Source: Borborobacter arsenicus
GTDB lineage: Bacteria; Pseudomonadota; Alphaproteobacteria; Rhizobiales; Rhizobiaceae
Assembly: GCF_003934165.1 (NCBI RefSeq)
Contig: NZ_RKST01000031.1
Span: 1-46,972 of the forward strand
Direction of reading: 5' to 3'
DNA length: 46,972 nt
Shown: positions 23,826-32,424 of the stretch, piece by piece
Position numbering within the stretch: the stretch's first letter is position 1
How the letters are laid out: every line of letters starts with the position of its first letter
The notes under the pieces: generated by a model
Told to the model about the DNA's origin: nothing
The model's database searches: none
What the model saw: only the letters and a program-made list of their open reading frames with translations
Program-made: the position numbers and the translations under genes

Positions 23826-25792
23826 CACATTGTGCCATCTGCTTGAACTAAGGGCAGCCGAACTCGGAATATGCTACCGCCGCCACTCTGGTTCTCGACG
23901 TGTATCGAACCGCCATGGGCCTCGACGATCGTGCGGGCGATCGACAGTCCCATCCCCATTCCGTGCACCTTTGTCGTATAAAACGGATCGAAGACATGGC
24001 CCAGCCTATCCGACGGGATGCCGGAACCGGAGTCTGAAACCGCAATCTGTGCGGTCGCCCCGTTGAGCCGCGCCGTGCCGACCGTGACGCGCCGCGATCC
24101 CTGCCGTGCGTCGCGGATAGCTTCGATGCCGTTCATGACAAGGTTCAGGACGACTTGCTGCAGCTCGATCAAATCGCCCCGGATTTTGAGCGGTTTCGGC
24201 TCAAGGTGCTGCATCAGGTTCACATCGCTCGCCGACGCTTGGACGGAGACGAATTTGAGAACCTCTTCTACCACATGGTTCAAGTCGACGTCCTGCATCT
24301 CGACCTGCGCCTTTTTCAACAGGCGGCGCAGCCTTGCTATAACCTCGCTCGCCCGCTCGGTGTTGCGCCTCACATCGGCCAGTATCTCCTTGATTTCCTC
24401 GATATCGGGCGTGGAAGAGCGAAGCAGCAATTCGGCTGTCTCCGCGTTGGCGAGGACCGCGCCGAGCGGCTGGTTGAGCTCGTGCGCAATCGATGCGGAC
24501 AGTTCGCCCGCCGTCGCACGCCGGTTCACATGCGCCAGTTCGCTCAACCGGGCGCGCGCTTCGACTTCCGCCTTTCGCCGCCACCAATGCTCATAGAGCA
24601 GACCGGCGATGAGACCGCTCTGCAATAGAAGCACGACGATGGTGATCGCGATCTCCCAAGGATATTGCTGCCAGATGGGCAGGACACGATTCCGGATATC
24701 GCTGTCCGCCGGCAGGCGGCTTTCGTCCACGCCCCAGCGTTGCAGCTGTCTCCAATCGAAGACGAGCCTCAACGAGTTCCCCATTGTGACAGGGATGCCG
24801 GCCACGTTTTGGCCGTCGAGAACCTGAAGTGCGAGTTGCGCCGCCTCTTTTCCAATAAGCGACGGGATAGCCACATATCCACCAACGGCCCCCCGGCCGA
24901 TATAGCTCTCCACCGGGGCTATAATTGGCCTGTTTGCCGTTCGAGCGATCATGCCGAGCGCGTCGGCTGGAGGAAAATATGTTCCGGCCCCGTCAGAATA
25001 GACGGCCGTGTAGAGTATGGCACAATCTTTCGGAAGGGATGCCACGCGATTGCGCAACTCCGCCATGGGCAGACTGGTCAGGTCGATCAGGTCCAGCTCG
25101 CGCGCGACGGCCGGCACCTCATCCTTAAAGTGTTTGAATACCAGCTGGTCCTCGAAACTGTCACCAACGACAGCGACGTGCCTGAGATTGGGCACGACCG
25201 CGCGCGCGGCCAAAACCATGTCCTCCAATCGCAGCCGCGTCATCTTGCCGGTGACGTCACCGGGCAGGGACAAGCTCTCGATCGTCGCTTCGTCGACGAA
25301 CGCGAACACCACCGGGACGCCGGGCCACAGATGCGGACGCCAGCGGAGAGCGTAGTGGAGTGCTCCAGCTCCAACCGTGACGACGACCCCGATCGGCTTG
25401 TCTCGATATTTTGCGCTGAAGTGCCTCTCCAGGCTTTGCTCATATTCCTCGCCGCTGAAACGGCTGAGGTCCAGATTCTCGACATAAAGGGTGACCGGCG
25501 CCGTCGCGGGATCGTTTACCTCCGAGCGCAGGCCGTTGAAGATCGAGGCATAGAACGGCCCCCTCACATCCGATTGCTCAAGGACCAGGATTGATCGTGT
25601 TCGTGGCTCGGCGGCCGAAACTGCCGACGGAAAGAATGCGATGGAGCAGCCGATCATCCAAATGAGGACCGTTCCGTTCACAACATTTAGTCGTGGTCGG
25701 AATGATTGCTTCCAGCTTGCAACAGCAAACCTATCTGCGAACGCCGTAAGCCGTGAATGGTTCGCAAGCGAATTAAATTCGGCCATGATCAA
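23825..25792 (-). CDS. sensor histidine kinase with periplasmic ABC-binding-protein-like domain
   Basis: A 655-residue protein (an ATG at 25786 is an alternative start). An N-terminal membrane segment (about residues 38-58) precedes a periplasmic domain to about residue 350 that resembles the ABC-transporter substrate-binding fold (RSILVLEQSDVRGPFY; IGVVVTVGAGALHYAL; VPVVFAFVDEATI). A second membrane helix (AITIVVLLLQSGLIAGLLY) leads to a HisKA domain with the phospho-accepting His437 in SIAHELNQPLGAVLANAE. The HATPase domain follows, with N box NLVMNGIEAI, G1 DSGSGIP, F box FDPFYTTK and G2 GMGMGLSIA. The HELNQPL signature is typical of FixL-type kinases. It probably senses a small periplasmic ligand. 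Confidence 0.9.
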   Translation of the reverse strand: MIMAEFNSLANHSRLTAFADRFAVASWKQSFRPRLNVVNGTVLIWMIGCSIAFFPSAVSAAEPRTRSILVLEQSDVRGPFYASIFNGLRSEVNDPATAPVTLYVENLDLSRFSGEEYEQSLERHFSAKYRDKPIGVVVTVGAGALHYALRWRPHLWPGVPVVFAFVDEATIESLSLPGDVTGKMTRLRLEDMVLAARAVVPNLRHVAVVGDSFEDQLVFKHFKDEVPAVARELDLIDLTSLPMAELRNRVASLPKDCAILYTAVYSDGAGTYFPPADALGMIARTANRPIIAPVESYIGRGAVGGYVAIPSLIGKEAAQLALQVLDGQNVAGIPVTMGNSLRLVFDWRQLQRWGVDESRLPADSDIRNRVLPIWQQYPWEIAITIVVLLLQSGLIAGLLYEHWWRRKAEVEARARLSELAHVNRRATAGELSASIAHELNQPLGAVLANAETAELLLRSSTPDIEEIKEILADVRRNTERASEVIARLRRLLKKAQVEMQDVDLNHVVEEVLKFVSVQASASDVNLMQHLEPKPLKIRGDLIELQQVVLNLVMNGIEAIRDARQGSRRVTVGTARLNGATAQIAVSDSGSGIPSDRLGHVFDPFYTTKVHGMGMGLSIARTIVEAHGGSIHVENQSGGGSIFRVRLPLVQADGTM

Positions 25793-25834
25793 GCAAGATT
25801 GTTCTCACTCTATCGGCCCCCTGGCGATGTTACT

Positions 25835-25872
25835 ATGTACGTCGGTACAATGTCCCGGCGGACAACGTACAT
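25835..25872. promoter_or_regulatory. compound palindromic control site between sensor kinase and TPR gene
   Basis: The inner palindrome TGTCC-CGGC-GGACA (25851-25864) has the same arms as the site at 23082. The outer arms ATGTACG (25835-25841) and CGTACAT (25866-25872) surround it. The site lies 43 bp upstream of the kinase start and about 106 bp upstream of the divergent TPR gene, so it could control both. Confidence 0.5.
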
Positions 25873-25977
25873 TTAGCCAATAGGAGTAGTCCTCCCGCGA
25901 GGCTAAGCTTGCGCCTGTTCTTAGGCAAGTCAACGGCGGTATCCGCCGCTGGTTCGATCGCGCTGCTGAGGGTCAGC

Positions 25978-27693
25978 ATGACGTCCAGTGCAGAACTTCG
26001 CGTGATAACGGCTTCCGGAGATGGCTCTGAAGCGGTCATCTGCGCCGAAACGACGGCCTTCGAAGCTGTTTCGGCGGCGGAAATCCGGAAAGAGGTGCAA
26101 CGAATCCTCTGCTCGGCCCAGTTCAATGCCTCCGAGCGCAATCGGCGCTTCCTCGAATACGTGGTCGAGGAAAAACTGGCGGGCCGGTCGGAGCGCATCA
26201 AGGCTTACACCATCGCGACCGTGGTGTTCGGGCGCGGTGTCCATTTCGATCCCCAACAGGACCCCGTCGTGCGCATGGAGGCCAGGCGGCTGCGCCGCTC
26301 GCTTGAACGCTTCTATCTGACTGAAGGCGAGCATGGCCCGGTCAGGATTACCGTGCCCAAAGGCGGATATGTGCCGGAGTTCCATGATTCGATGGCCTTG
26401 GCAGAGGCCGGAGTGGAAAACTCTTCCGCCGCGCCGCACAGCAGCGACTATGTCGCATCCGTCCTGGTCAAGCAGTTCGAAGTCGAAGGCGATCAGTCCA
26501 TATTCCTGAGCTACGGGCACGGGCTGACGCGTCAGCTCATGATCGGGCTTTGTCGTTACCCGCACCTCTGCGTATTTGGATCAAGGTCGCACTCGCCGAG
26601 TGGACTTGCGCTCGACGAGTCGACGCTGCTGGCAGGGCCGAATGTCGATTACATATTGACTGGCAGCAAGGCGGTGGCAGCCGGCAGGCTGCATGTCGAT
26701 GCAGTGCTTCTGGAGGCCAGAACGGGTCGTGTTCTTTGGGGGCAGAATTTCGAGAGGGAACTGCAGCCGAAGGGCATCTTGAACGTCCGCGACGACCTGG
26801 CAAACCTGATAGTGCGGACGTTGGCACAACCTTTCGGCGTGATCTTCGACCATAGAGCCCGGCAAGCCGTCGGAAGGGAACGCCCGGCCCTCACCACGTT
26901 CGACTGCATGGTTCTGTTCCACCAGTATCGCCGGTCGTATCGCAGGAAGCTCTACTGGTCGGCTCGCGAGAGCCTTGAACGCGCTGTTGCCTCGGATTCG
27001 GATTGCGCCGAGGCATTCGCCTGCTTGTCCCACCTCTACACCGACGGCCATCGGTTCGGGTTAGCGTCGGAAGAACCGTCTGACGGACTGCGCCAACGCG
27101 CGACCGCGCTTGCTCACAAGGCCATCGAAATAGCGCCCGATTCAAGCTGCGGCTATCACGCACTGGGACTGGCATATTGGTTCCAGCAGGACGTGGAAGC
27201 GAGCCTTCGGGCAACCCAGACCGCTCTTGCGCTCAACACAAATGCCGCCGAGGTGGCAGCTGACCTCGGCCTCCATTGGTCGTTGCTTGGCGTGTGGGAG
27301 CGAGCGCTCCCCCTCCTCGATAACGTATCGTTAATGAACCCTGTCCACGGCGCAACTCATTGCGCCGGGCTTTGCCTCGATCATTTCGTCGCCGAGCGCT
27401 TCGAGCAAGCCCTTGCCTCAGCAAGGGAAATTCCTCTGCCTGTCGCCTATGGTCACGCCTTGAGAGCCATCTCTCTGGTACGCCTTGACCGGAGGGAAGA
27501 GGCAGCCGATGCGGTCAGGTGCATTCTCGACATCGATTCACAGTATGGTGAGGACGTGTTGCCTGATTTAGGCGGTGGCAATCTGCACCCCGATCTGGCT
27601 GACAGGGTCGCAGAAGCGCTCGGTGACGCCGGCCTTGCAAGGGAAAGGCATAGCTATGCCCTTGGTAGCGCCACAGCGCCGAAGCTACGGTAA
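25978..27693 (+). CDS. regulator-like protein: conserved N-terminal domain plus C-terminal TPR repeats
   Basis: A 571-residue protein. The ATG at 25978 is chosen because GAGG lies nine bases upstream; a TTG at 25909 gives a longer form. Residues about 25-130 carry the domain also seen at 2005 (SERNRRFLEYVVEEKLAG; TIATVVFGRGVHFD; DPVVRMEARRLRRSLE; PKGGYVPEF). A middle domain (about 150-300) includes the LTGSKAVAAGRLHVDAVLLEA-like pattern often found after such N-termini. The rest is TPR-like (ARESLERAVASDSDCAEAF; GYHALGLAYWFQQDVEAS; AAEVAADLGLHWSLLG). No cyclase catalytic domain is visible. It is divergent from the sensor kinase, and its stop codon overlaps a copy of the shared motif. Confidence 0.75.
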   Translation: MTSSAELRVITASGDGSEAVICAETTAFEAVSAAEIRKEVQRILCSAQFNASERNRRFLEYVVEEKLAGRSERIKAYTIATVVFGRGVHFDPQQDPVVRMEARRLRRSLERFYLTEGEHGPVRITVPKGGYVPEFHDSMALAEAGVENSSAAPHSSDYVASVLVKQFEVEGDQSIFLSYGHGLTRQLMIGLCRYPHLCVFGSRSHSPSGLALDESTLLAGPNVDYILTGSKAVAAGRLHVDAVLLEARTGRVLWGQNFERELQPKGILNVRDDLANLIVRTLAQPFGVIFDHRARQAVGRERPALTTFDCMVLFHQYRRSYRRKLYWSARESLERAVASDSDCAEAFACLSHLYTDGHRFGLASEEPSDGLRQRATALAHKAIEIAPDSSCGYHALGLAYWFQQDVEASLRATQTALALNTNAAEVAADLGLHWSLLGVWERALPLLDNVSLMNPVHGATHCAGLCLDHFVAERFEQALASAREIPLPVAYGHALRAISLVRLDRREEAADAVRCILDIDSQYGEDVLPDLGGGNLHPDLADRVAEALGDAGLARERHSYALGSATAPKLR

Positions 27694-27698
27694 CTTAC
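27684..27698 (+). promoter_or_regulatory. shared 15-bp motif, copy 5 (decarboxylase/antiporter operon)
   Basis: GCTACGGTAACTTAC. With two preceding bases it is a 17-bp exact repeat of 37103-37119. It overlaps the TAA stop of the TPR gene (27691-27693) and lies 176 bp upstream of the decarboxylase start. Confidence 0.6.
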
Positions 27699-27874
27699 TC
27701 TCCTGATTCTTGATCCGGTCAGGTCCTCCCTACACATTTCTCAGCGAGAACCGCGGTGCCCGGGGCTCGCCTTGACGCCACGTTTCCGTTTGGACGCGAA
27801 GGCGAGGAAAGAACCGCTACAGACGCCGCACCAATACATACGGCGCGATGAGCGATCTCGGAAGGGAGCACGTC

Positions 27875-30604
27875 ATGGTCAAGGGCCGTGAGACGGAAAA
27901 TCGCCAGCAGCGTATCGACCATTTCTTCTCAATGCCTGCGGCGCGTGCCGACAGGTGGCGGGATCTCACCGCAATCGCCAACGATTGGTCCGCCGGCGCG
28001 GCCAATCGATCTTCGGTCGAAGCGGCCCTCAGTGCTCTCGGCGCGATCGAGGAGTACCACGCCTTTCCTGGCCGTCGGCTTATGTCCAAACTGGCCGAGC
28101 GCCTGCATGCAGGCTCTGCCGAATCTTTTGCCGAACTTGCCCGTCGGCTCTCCAGATCGGTCGTCACCCGCCAGTACAAGCACGATTCAGCCGATTGGCG
28201 CAGCGATGACTCTGCCGCCGCGTCGGAGAACGCGTTTGTCGAAACGTTAGAGAGCGGTGGAAGCCGGCGTCCATATTTCGAGATGCTTCTGGTTACGCCC
28301 GAAGCCGCGATGCGCAGTTCACTAACCGACGAAATGCGGCGGCTGCGGCGGCCAGAAGACGCCTTCATCTATGAAGCCGTACAGGTCGCGTCTTTCGAGG
28401 ACGCGATAAGCGCAGCAATTATCAATCCGGCGATCGCGGCGGTGACCATCTACGAAGGTTTCGCCCAGAAATCCCTGCATGACGCGCAGACCTTGCGCAA
28501 CTTTCTTGGCGCCACGGGTTTCGGATCCCCCGAAGTGGGCGAGCGGGACCGGCCTCTTGCACTGGCGAACGCCCTGAAACGCATCCGGCCCGAGCTTGAC
28601 ATCTATCTGCTCTCGGATCGTCGGGTGGAAGCGGTGGCGGGCGACCCACGTGCCGCAGCGGTGCGCCGCGTGCTCTATTCGGTGGAAGAACTGCTGGAGC
28701 TCCACCTCACCGTCATGGAGGGGATAGCAGCACGGTTTCGCACGCCCTTCTTCGACAATCTGAAGAAATACGCGATGCGCCCGATAAGCACGTTTCACGC
28801 CTTGCCGATCGCGCGTGGCAAGTCGGTGCTGAAGTCGGACTGGATCCGCGACATGGGCGAATTCTACGGCTTGAACCTGCTGCTGGCGGAAAGCAGCGCA
28901 ACGACGGGCGGGCTCGACAGCCTTCTTGAGCCTACCGGCAATATCAAGCAGGCGCAGGACATGGCTGCGCGCGCCTTCGGAGCCGACCGCGTCTTCTTCG
29001 TCACCAATGGCACCAGCACTTCGAACAAGATGGTGCATCAGGCGCTGGTCGCGCCCGGCGATATCGTCATTCTCGACCGCAACTGCCACAAATCCCATCA
29101 TTACGGTCTCGTGCTGGCCGGCGGGCAGCCTCTCTATGTCGAGGCGTTCCCCATGACCGAATACTCGATGTACGGCGCGGTCCCGCTGGCGAGCGTCAAG
29201 AAAGCGCTGCTCGACCTGAAGGATGAAGGCCGTCTCGATCGCGTGAAGATGGTTGACCTAACCAACTGCACCTTTGACGGGCATATCTACAACACCCGGC
29301 GGGTCATGGAGGAATGTCTGGCAATCAAGCCCGACCTGATCTTCCTCTGGGATGAGGCATGGTTTGGCTTCGCCCGCTTCTCGCCCTTCCTGCGAACCCG
29401 GACGGCGATGGGCGCTGCGGCCGAGATCGAGAGCTGGATGCGCGATCCGAAATCGGTCGAAGACTACGAGCGCCAGCAGGCAGGGCTCGGAAAGTCGCCG
29501 TCGCGCGAAACACTGCTCGCAACCCGCTTGATTCCCGATCCGAGGCAGATTCGCCTGCGCGTCTATCAGACGAACTCAACGCACAAATCGATGTCGGCCT
29601 TGCGTCAGGGATCGATGATCCTGGTGAAGGACGTCGACTACTTTACCGTGGAATCGCAGTTTCGCGAGGCCGTCTTCACACATGCCTCCACCAGCCCCAA
29701 CCAGCAGCTGATCGCGAGCCTGGACGTCGCGCGGCGGCAGATGGAACTGGAGGGATACGGCCTCGTCGCCAATGCGATTGAAATCGCGCTCGCCATACGC
29801 CGCGAGGTAAATTCGCATCCGTTGATCTCGAAATACTTCAAGGTGCTCGGCGCCGACGCAATGATCCCGGCCGAGTTCCGTAGCAGCGGATTCGTCGACT
29901 TCCTGCACCCAGGCGTCACCTGGGTGGACCAGGTGCGCAGCATGCACGAGGACGAATTCTGCCTCGATCCCACCCGCATGACGCTCGTCTGCGGAACTGC
30001 GGGCTTCGACGGAACCGAATTCAAGGGGCTGCTGGCAAACACCTATGACATTCAGCTCAACAAGACGTCCCGCAATTCGGTGCTGCTGCAGTCCAACATA
30101 AACAACACGCGCAGCGACATCGCGCACCTGATCCGTGTCCTGCTTGAGATTTGCCATGGCATCGAGACGCAGCTCGCGCAGGGTGGCGAGGCCGGTCGCG
30201 CAGCGTTTGACAAGCGCGTGAAGTCGCTCATGCACGATGTCCCCGAACTGCCGAACTTCAGTCGGTTTCACCAGACTTTCAGGGGCGATGCCGGCAAGAA
30301 GACGCCCGAAGGCGACATGCGCACGGCCTTTTATGGCGGCTACAACCCGGCCGCCTGCGAATATGTGCCGCTGAACTCCGAGGCGTGCGACCGGCGGCTG
30401 AAGGATGGGCCGGAAATGGTTTCCGCCAACTTCGTCATCCCCTATCCGCCTGGCTTTCCGATCATGGTGCCAGGCCAGGTGATCACCGGCGAAACGATCG
30501 ATTTCATGCGCAAGCTCGATGTCAAGGAGATCCATGGCTACGAGCGGACCAAGGGCTTGAAGCTCATCAAGCCCCAAATCGTGGCGGCGAAGACGGTTAG
30601 ATGA
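27875..30604 (+). CDS. Orn/Lys/Arg-type PLP decarboxylase
   Basis: A 909-residue protein. The ATG at 27875 is chosen because AAGGGAG lies six bases upstream; an ATG at 27848 is in frame. It has the class III (fold type I) decarboxylase layout: a divergent N-terminal region with wing-like segments (about 1-290), the PLP domain (ARAFGADRVFFVTNGTSTSNKM; DRNCHKSHHYGL; FLWDEAWFGFARF), Schiff-base Lys571 in TNSTHKSMSAL, and a C-terminal domain ending in VIPYPPGFPIMVPGQVI. It should remove CO2 from a basic amino acid with consumption of a proton. The exact substrate is not readable; arginine, lysine or ornithine are possible. It is the first gene of an operon with two AspT-type antiporters and an aspartate decarboxylase. 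Confidence 0.88.
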   Translation: MVKGRETENRQQRIDHFFSMPAARADRWRDLTAIANDWSAGAANRSSVEAALSALGAIEEYHAFPGRRLMSKLAERLHAGSAESFAELARRLSRSVVTRQYKHDSADWRSDDSAAASENAFVETLESGGSRRPYFEMLLVTPEAAMRSSLTDEMRRLRRPEDAFIYEAVQVASFEDAISAAIINPAIAAVTIYEGFAQKSLHDAQTLRNFLGATGFGSPEVGERDRPLALANALKRIRPELDIYLLSDRRVEAVAGDPRAAAVRRVLYSVEELLELHLTVMEGIAARFRTPFFDNLKKYAMRPISTFHALPIARGKSVLKSDWIRDMGEFYGLNLLLAESSATTGGLDSLLEPTGNIKQAQDMAARAFGADRVFFVTNGTSTSNKMVHQALVAPGDIVILDRNCHKSHHYGLVLAGGQPLYVEAFPMTEYSMYGAVPLASVKKALLDLKDEGRLDRVKMVDLTNCTFDGHIYNTRRVMEECLAIKPDLIFLWDEAWFGFARFSPFLRTRTAMGAAAEIESWMRDPKSVEDYERQQAGLGKSPSRETLLATRLIPDPRQIRLRVYQTNSTHKSMSALRQGSMILVKDVDYFTVESQFREAVFTHASTSPNQQLIASLDVARRQMELEGYGLVANAIEIALAIRREVNSHPLISKYFKVLGADAMIPAEFRSSGFVDFLHPGVTWVDQVRSMHEDEFCLDPTRMTLVCGTAGFDGTEFKGLLANTYDIQLNKTSRNSVLLQSNINNTRSDIAHLIRVLLEICHGIETQLAQGGEAGRAAFDKRVKSLMHDVPELPNFSRFHQTFRGDAGKKTPEGDMRTAFYGGYNPAACEYVPLNSEACDRRLKDGPEMVSANFVIPYPPGFPIMVPGQVITGETIDFMRKLDVKEIHGYERTKGLKLIKPQIVAAKTVR

Positions 30605-30664
30605 AAATGGACCCCAGCAACCCGAAAACCCACGCAAGCCGCAGCCTCGTCGCAGGAGGGGATC

Positions 30665-32356
30665 ATGTTTGAATGGTTTGCAAACACGCTTCGCCAATAT
30701 CCCGAAATTGCTATCTTCCTATCTTTGGCCCTGGGATATTACTTTGGTTCTTTTACTTATAAGGGCCTCGGCCTCGGAGCGGTAACAGCGACGCTGATCG
30801 CCGCCGTGATCATCGGGCAACTTGGAATCGAGGTTGCCGGCCCGCTGAAGCCATTCTTCTTCCTGATGTTCCTGTTCGCCGTGGGCTACGGGGTGGGGCC
30901 GCAATTCGTCCGAGGCATCGCAAAGGATGGACTGCCGCAGGCGATTTTTGCGGTTATCGTATGCGTGTTCTGCCTGCTCGGTGCATATCTCGCCGCCATT
31001 TTCGCCGGTTACGACGTCGGCTCAGCGGCCGGGCTCTATGCCGGATCCCAGACGATTTCGGCGTCGATGGGTCTCGCGACCGATGCCATCAATCGACTTG
31101 GCCTGCCTGCAGAGCAAACCAGGAACCTGCTCGATGCGATGCCGGTCGCATACGCCGTCACTTACATCTTCGGCACGATCGGCTCAGCCGTCATCATCGC
31201 GTTGATAGGCCCGGCTCTGCTCGGCATCGATCTCGAAACCGCATGCAGGAAATACGAGGAAAGTCACGGCGGAAAGAAGGCGGTCGGCGGTCCCGGCACT
31301 GCGTGGCATCAGTTCGAGCTGCGAGCTTACCGCGTGCGGAAGGACGGACAAATAGCCGGCAAGACGGTCATTGAGGCGGAGCGGCTCCTGCCCGAACAGC
31401 GGATTTATCTTCAGCGCATCAGGCGCGGCGATGAAGTGATGGACGCAACTTCGGACACTGTGATCCAGGAAGGCGACATCGTATCGACGGTCGGTCGGCG
31501 CGAGATCCTGGTTGGTCTGATCGGTACGGCAGCCGAGGAAGTCGATGACCGCGAATTGCTGGCGGTACAGACGGAAGGTGTCGACGTCTATGTTACGAGC
31601 AAGGAAGCTGACGGGCGGACGCTGGCCGAGTTGGCGCAGACCCCTTGGGCGCGTGGTGTTTTTCTGCGGAAAATCACGCGCGGAGCGACTGCGACCGATA
31701 TTCCTATCCTCCCTGACACGCAGATCAACCGCGGCGACATCCTCACCCTTGTCGGACGCATCCAGGACGTTACGCGCGCAACCAAGGCCCTGGGCTATCC
31801 AGACCGGGCGACGGACGTCGCTGACGTAATGTTCATCGGCGCGGCAATCTCGATCGGCGCTCTCCTGGGTGCACTCGTCTACAATATCGGCGGCGTGCCC
31901 CTCACCCTTTCCACTTCCGGGGGAGCCTTGATTGCCGGCCTCTTCTTCGGATGGCTTCGCTCGGTGCGCCCGATGTTCGGCCGCATACCTTCGCCTACCG
32001 TATGGTTCATGAATTCGGTCGGTCTCAACGTGTTCATCGCTATCGTCGGCATCGCCTCCGGTCCGAAGTTCATCGCCGGGCTTCAGCAACTCGGCTTTGG
32101 CCTGTTCCTGTGGGGTATTTTCGCAACGACTCTACCGCTCGTTCTGGCGATGTATGTCGGCAAATATCTGTTCCGCTTCGATGACGCCATCCTGTTGGGT
32201 GCTGTCTCGGGGGCACGCACCACCACGGCTTCGCTCGGGATGGTCAATGACCGTGCCAAGAGCCAGATCCCTGGCCTTGGCTACACCGTCACCTACGCGG
32301 TCGGGAATACGCTTCTGACAATCTGGGGAATGGTGATCATCATCCTGCTGACATAG
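30665..32356 (+). CDS. aspT: AspT-type aspartate:alanine antiporter, copy 1
   Basis: A 563-residue protein of the AAE transporter family, with GGAGGGG eight bases before the ATG. It has two blocks of hydrophobic helices (about residues 10-190 and 380-563) separated by a soluble region with two TrkA-C-like subdomains ([37 protein letters not shown]). Conserved patches include [17 protein letters not shown] and [16 protein letters not shown]. Characterised AspT exchanges L-aspartate for L-alanine, which with intracellular aspartate decarboxylation generates proton motive force. The gene lies 60 bp after the Orn/Lys/Arg-type decarboxylase gene and 68 bp before asdA. It could instead serve the basic amino-acid decarboxylase. 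Confidence 0.85.
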   Translation: MFEWFANTLRQYPEIAIFLSLALGYYFGSFTYKGLGLGAVTATLIAAVIIGQLGIEVAGPLKPFFFLMFLFAVGYGVGPQFVRGIAKDGLPQAIFAVIVCVFCLLGAYLAAIFAGYDVGSAAGLYAGSQTISASMGLATDAINRLGLPAEQTRNLLDAMPVAYAVTYIFGTIGSAVIIALIGPALLGIDLETACRKYEESHGGKKAVGGPGTAWHQFELRAYRVRKDGQIAGKTVIEAERLLPEQRIYLQRIRRGDEVMDATSDTVIQEGDIVSTVGRREILVGLIGTAAEEVDDRELLAVQTEGVDVYVTSKEADGRTLAELAQTPWARGVFLRKITRGATATDIPILPDTQINRGDILTLVGRIQDVTRATKALGYPDRATDVADVMFIGAAISIGALLGALVYNIGGVPLTLSTSGGALIAGLFFGWLRSVRPMFGRIPSPTVWFMNSVGLNVFIAIVGIASGPKFIAGLQQLGFGLFLWGIFATTLPLVLAMYVGKYLFRFDDAILLGAVSGARTTTASLGMVNDRAKSQIPGLGYTVTYAVGNTLLTIWGMVIIILLT

Positions 32357-32424
32357 GCGCTGATCGGCGCGCTTGATGATGATCATCACCCTGTCAATGC
32401 CCCACTGGACCCAGGGAGTGAGCC

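Noticed and set aside
25830-25845. GTTACTATGTACGT as a further copy of the shared 15-bp motif
   Set aside because: Only the first half fits; the spacing of the second half is off by one or more bases, so it does not meet the consensus.
32372-32385. TTGAT-N4-ATCAT, nearly an FNR/FixK box, upstream of asdA
   Set aside because: It lies only 40 bp before the start codon inside an operon, leaving no room for a promoter and leader. It is also part of a simple TGATGATCATCA palindrome, so chance or a local hairpin is more likely.
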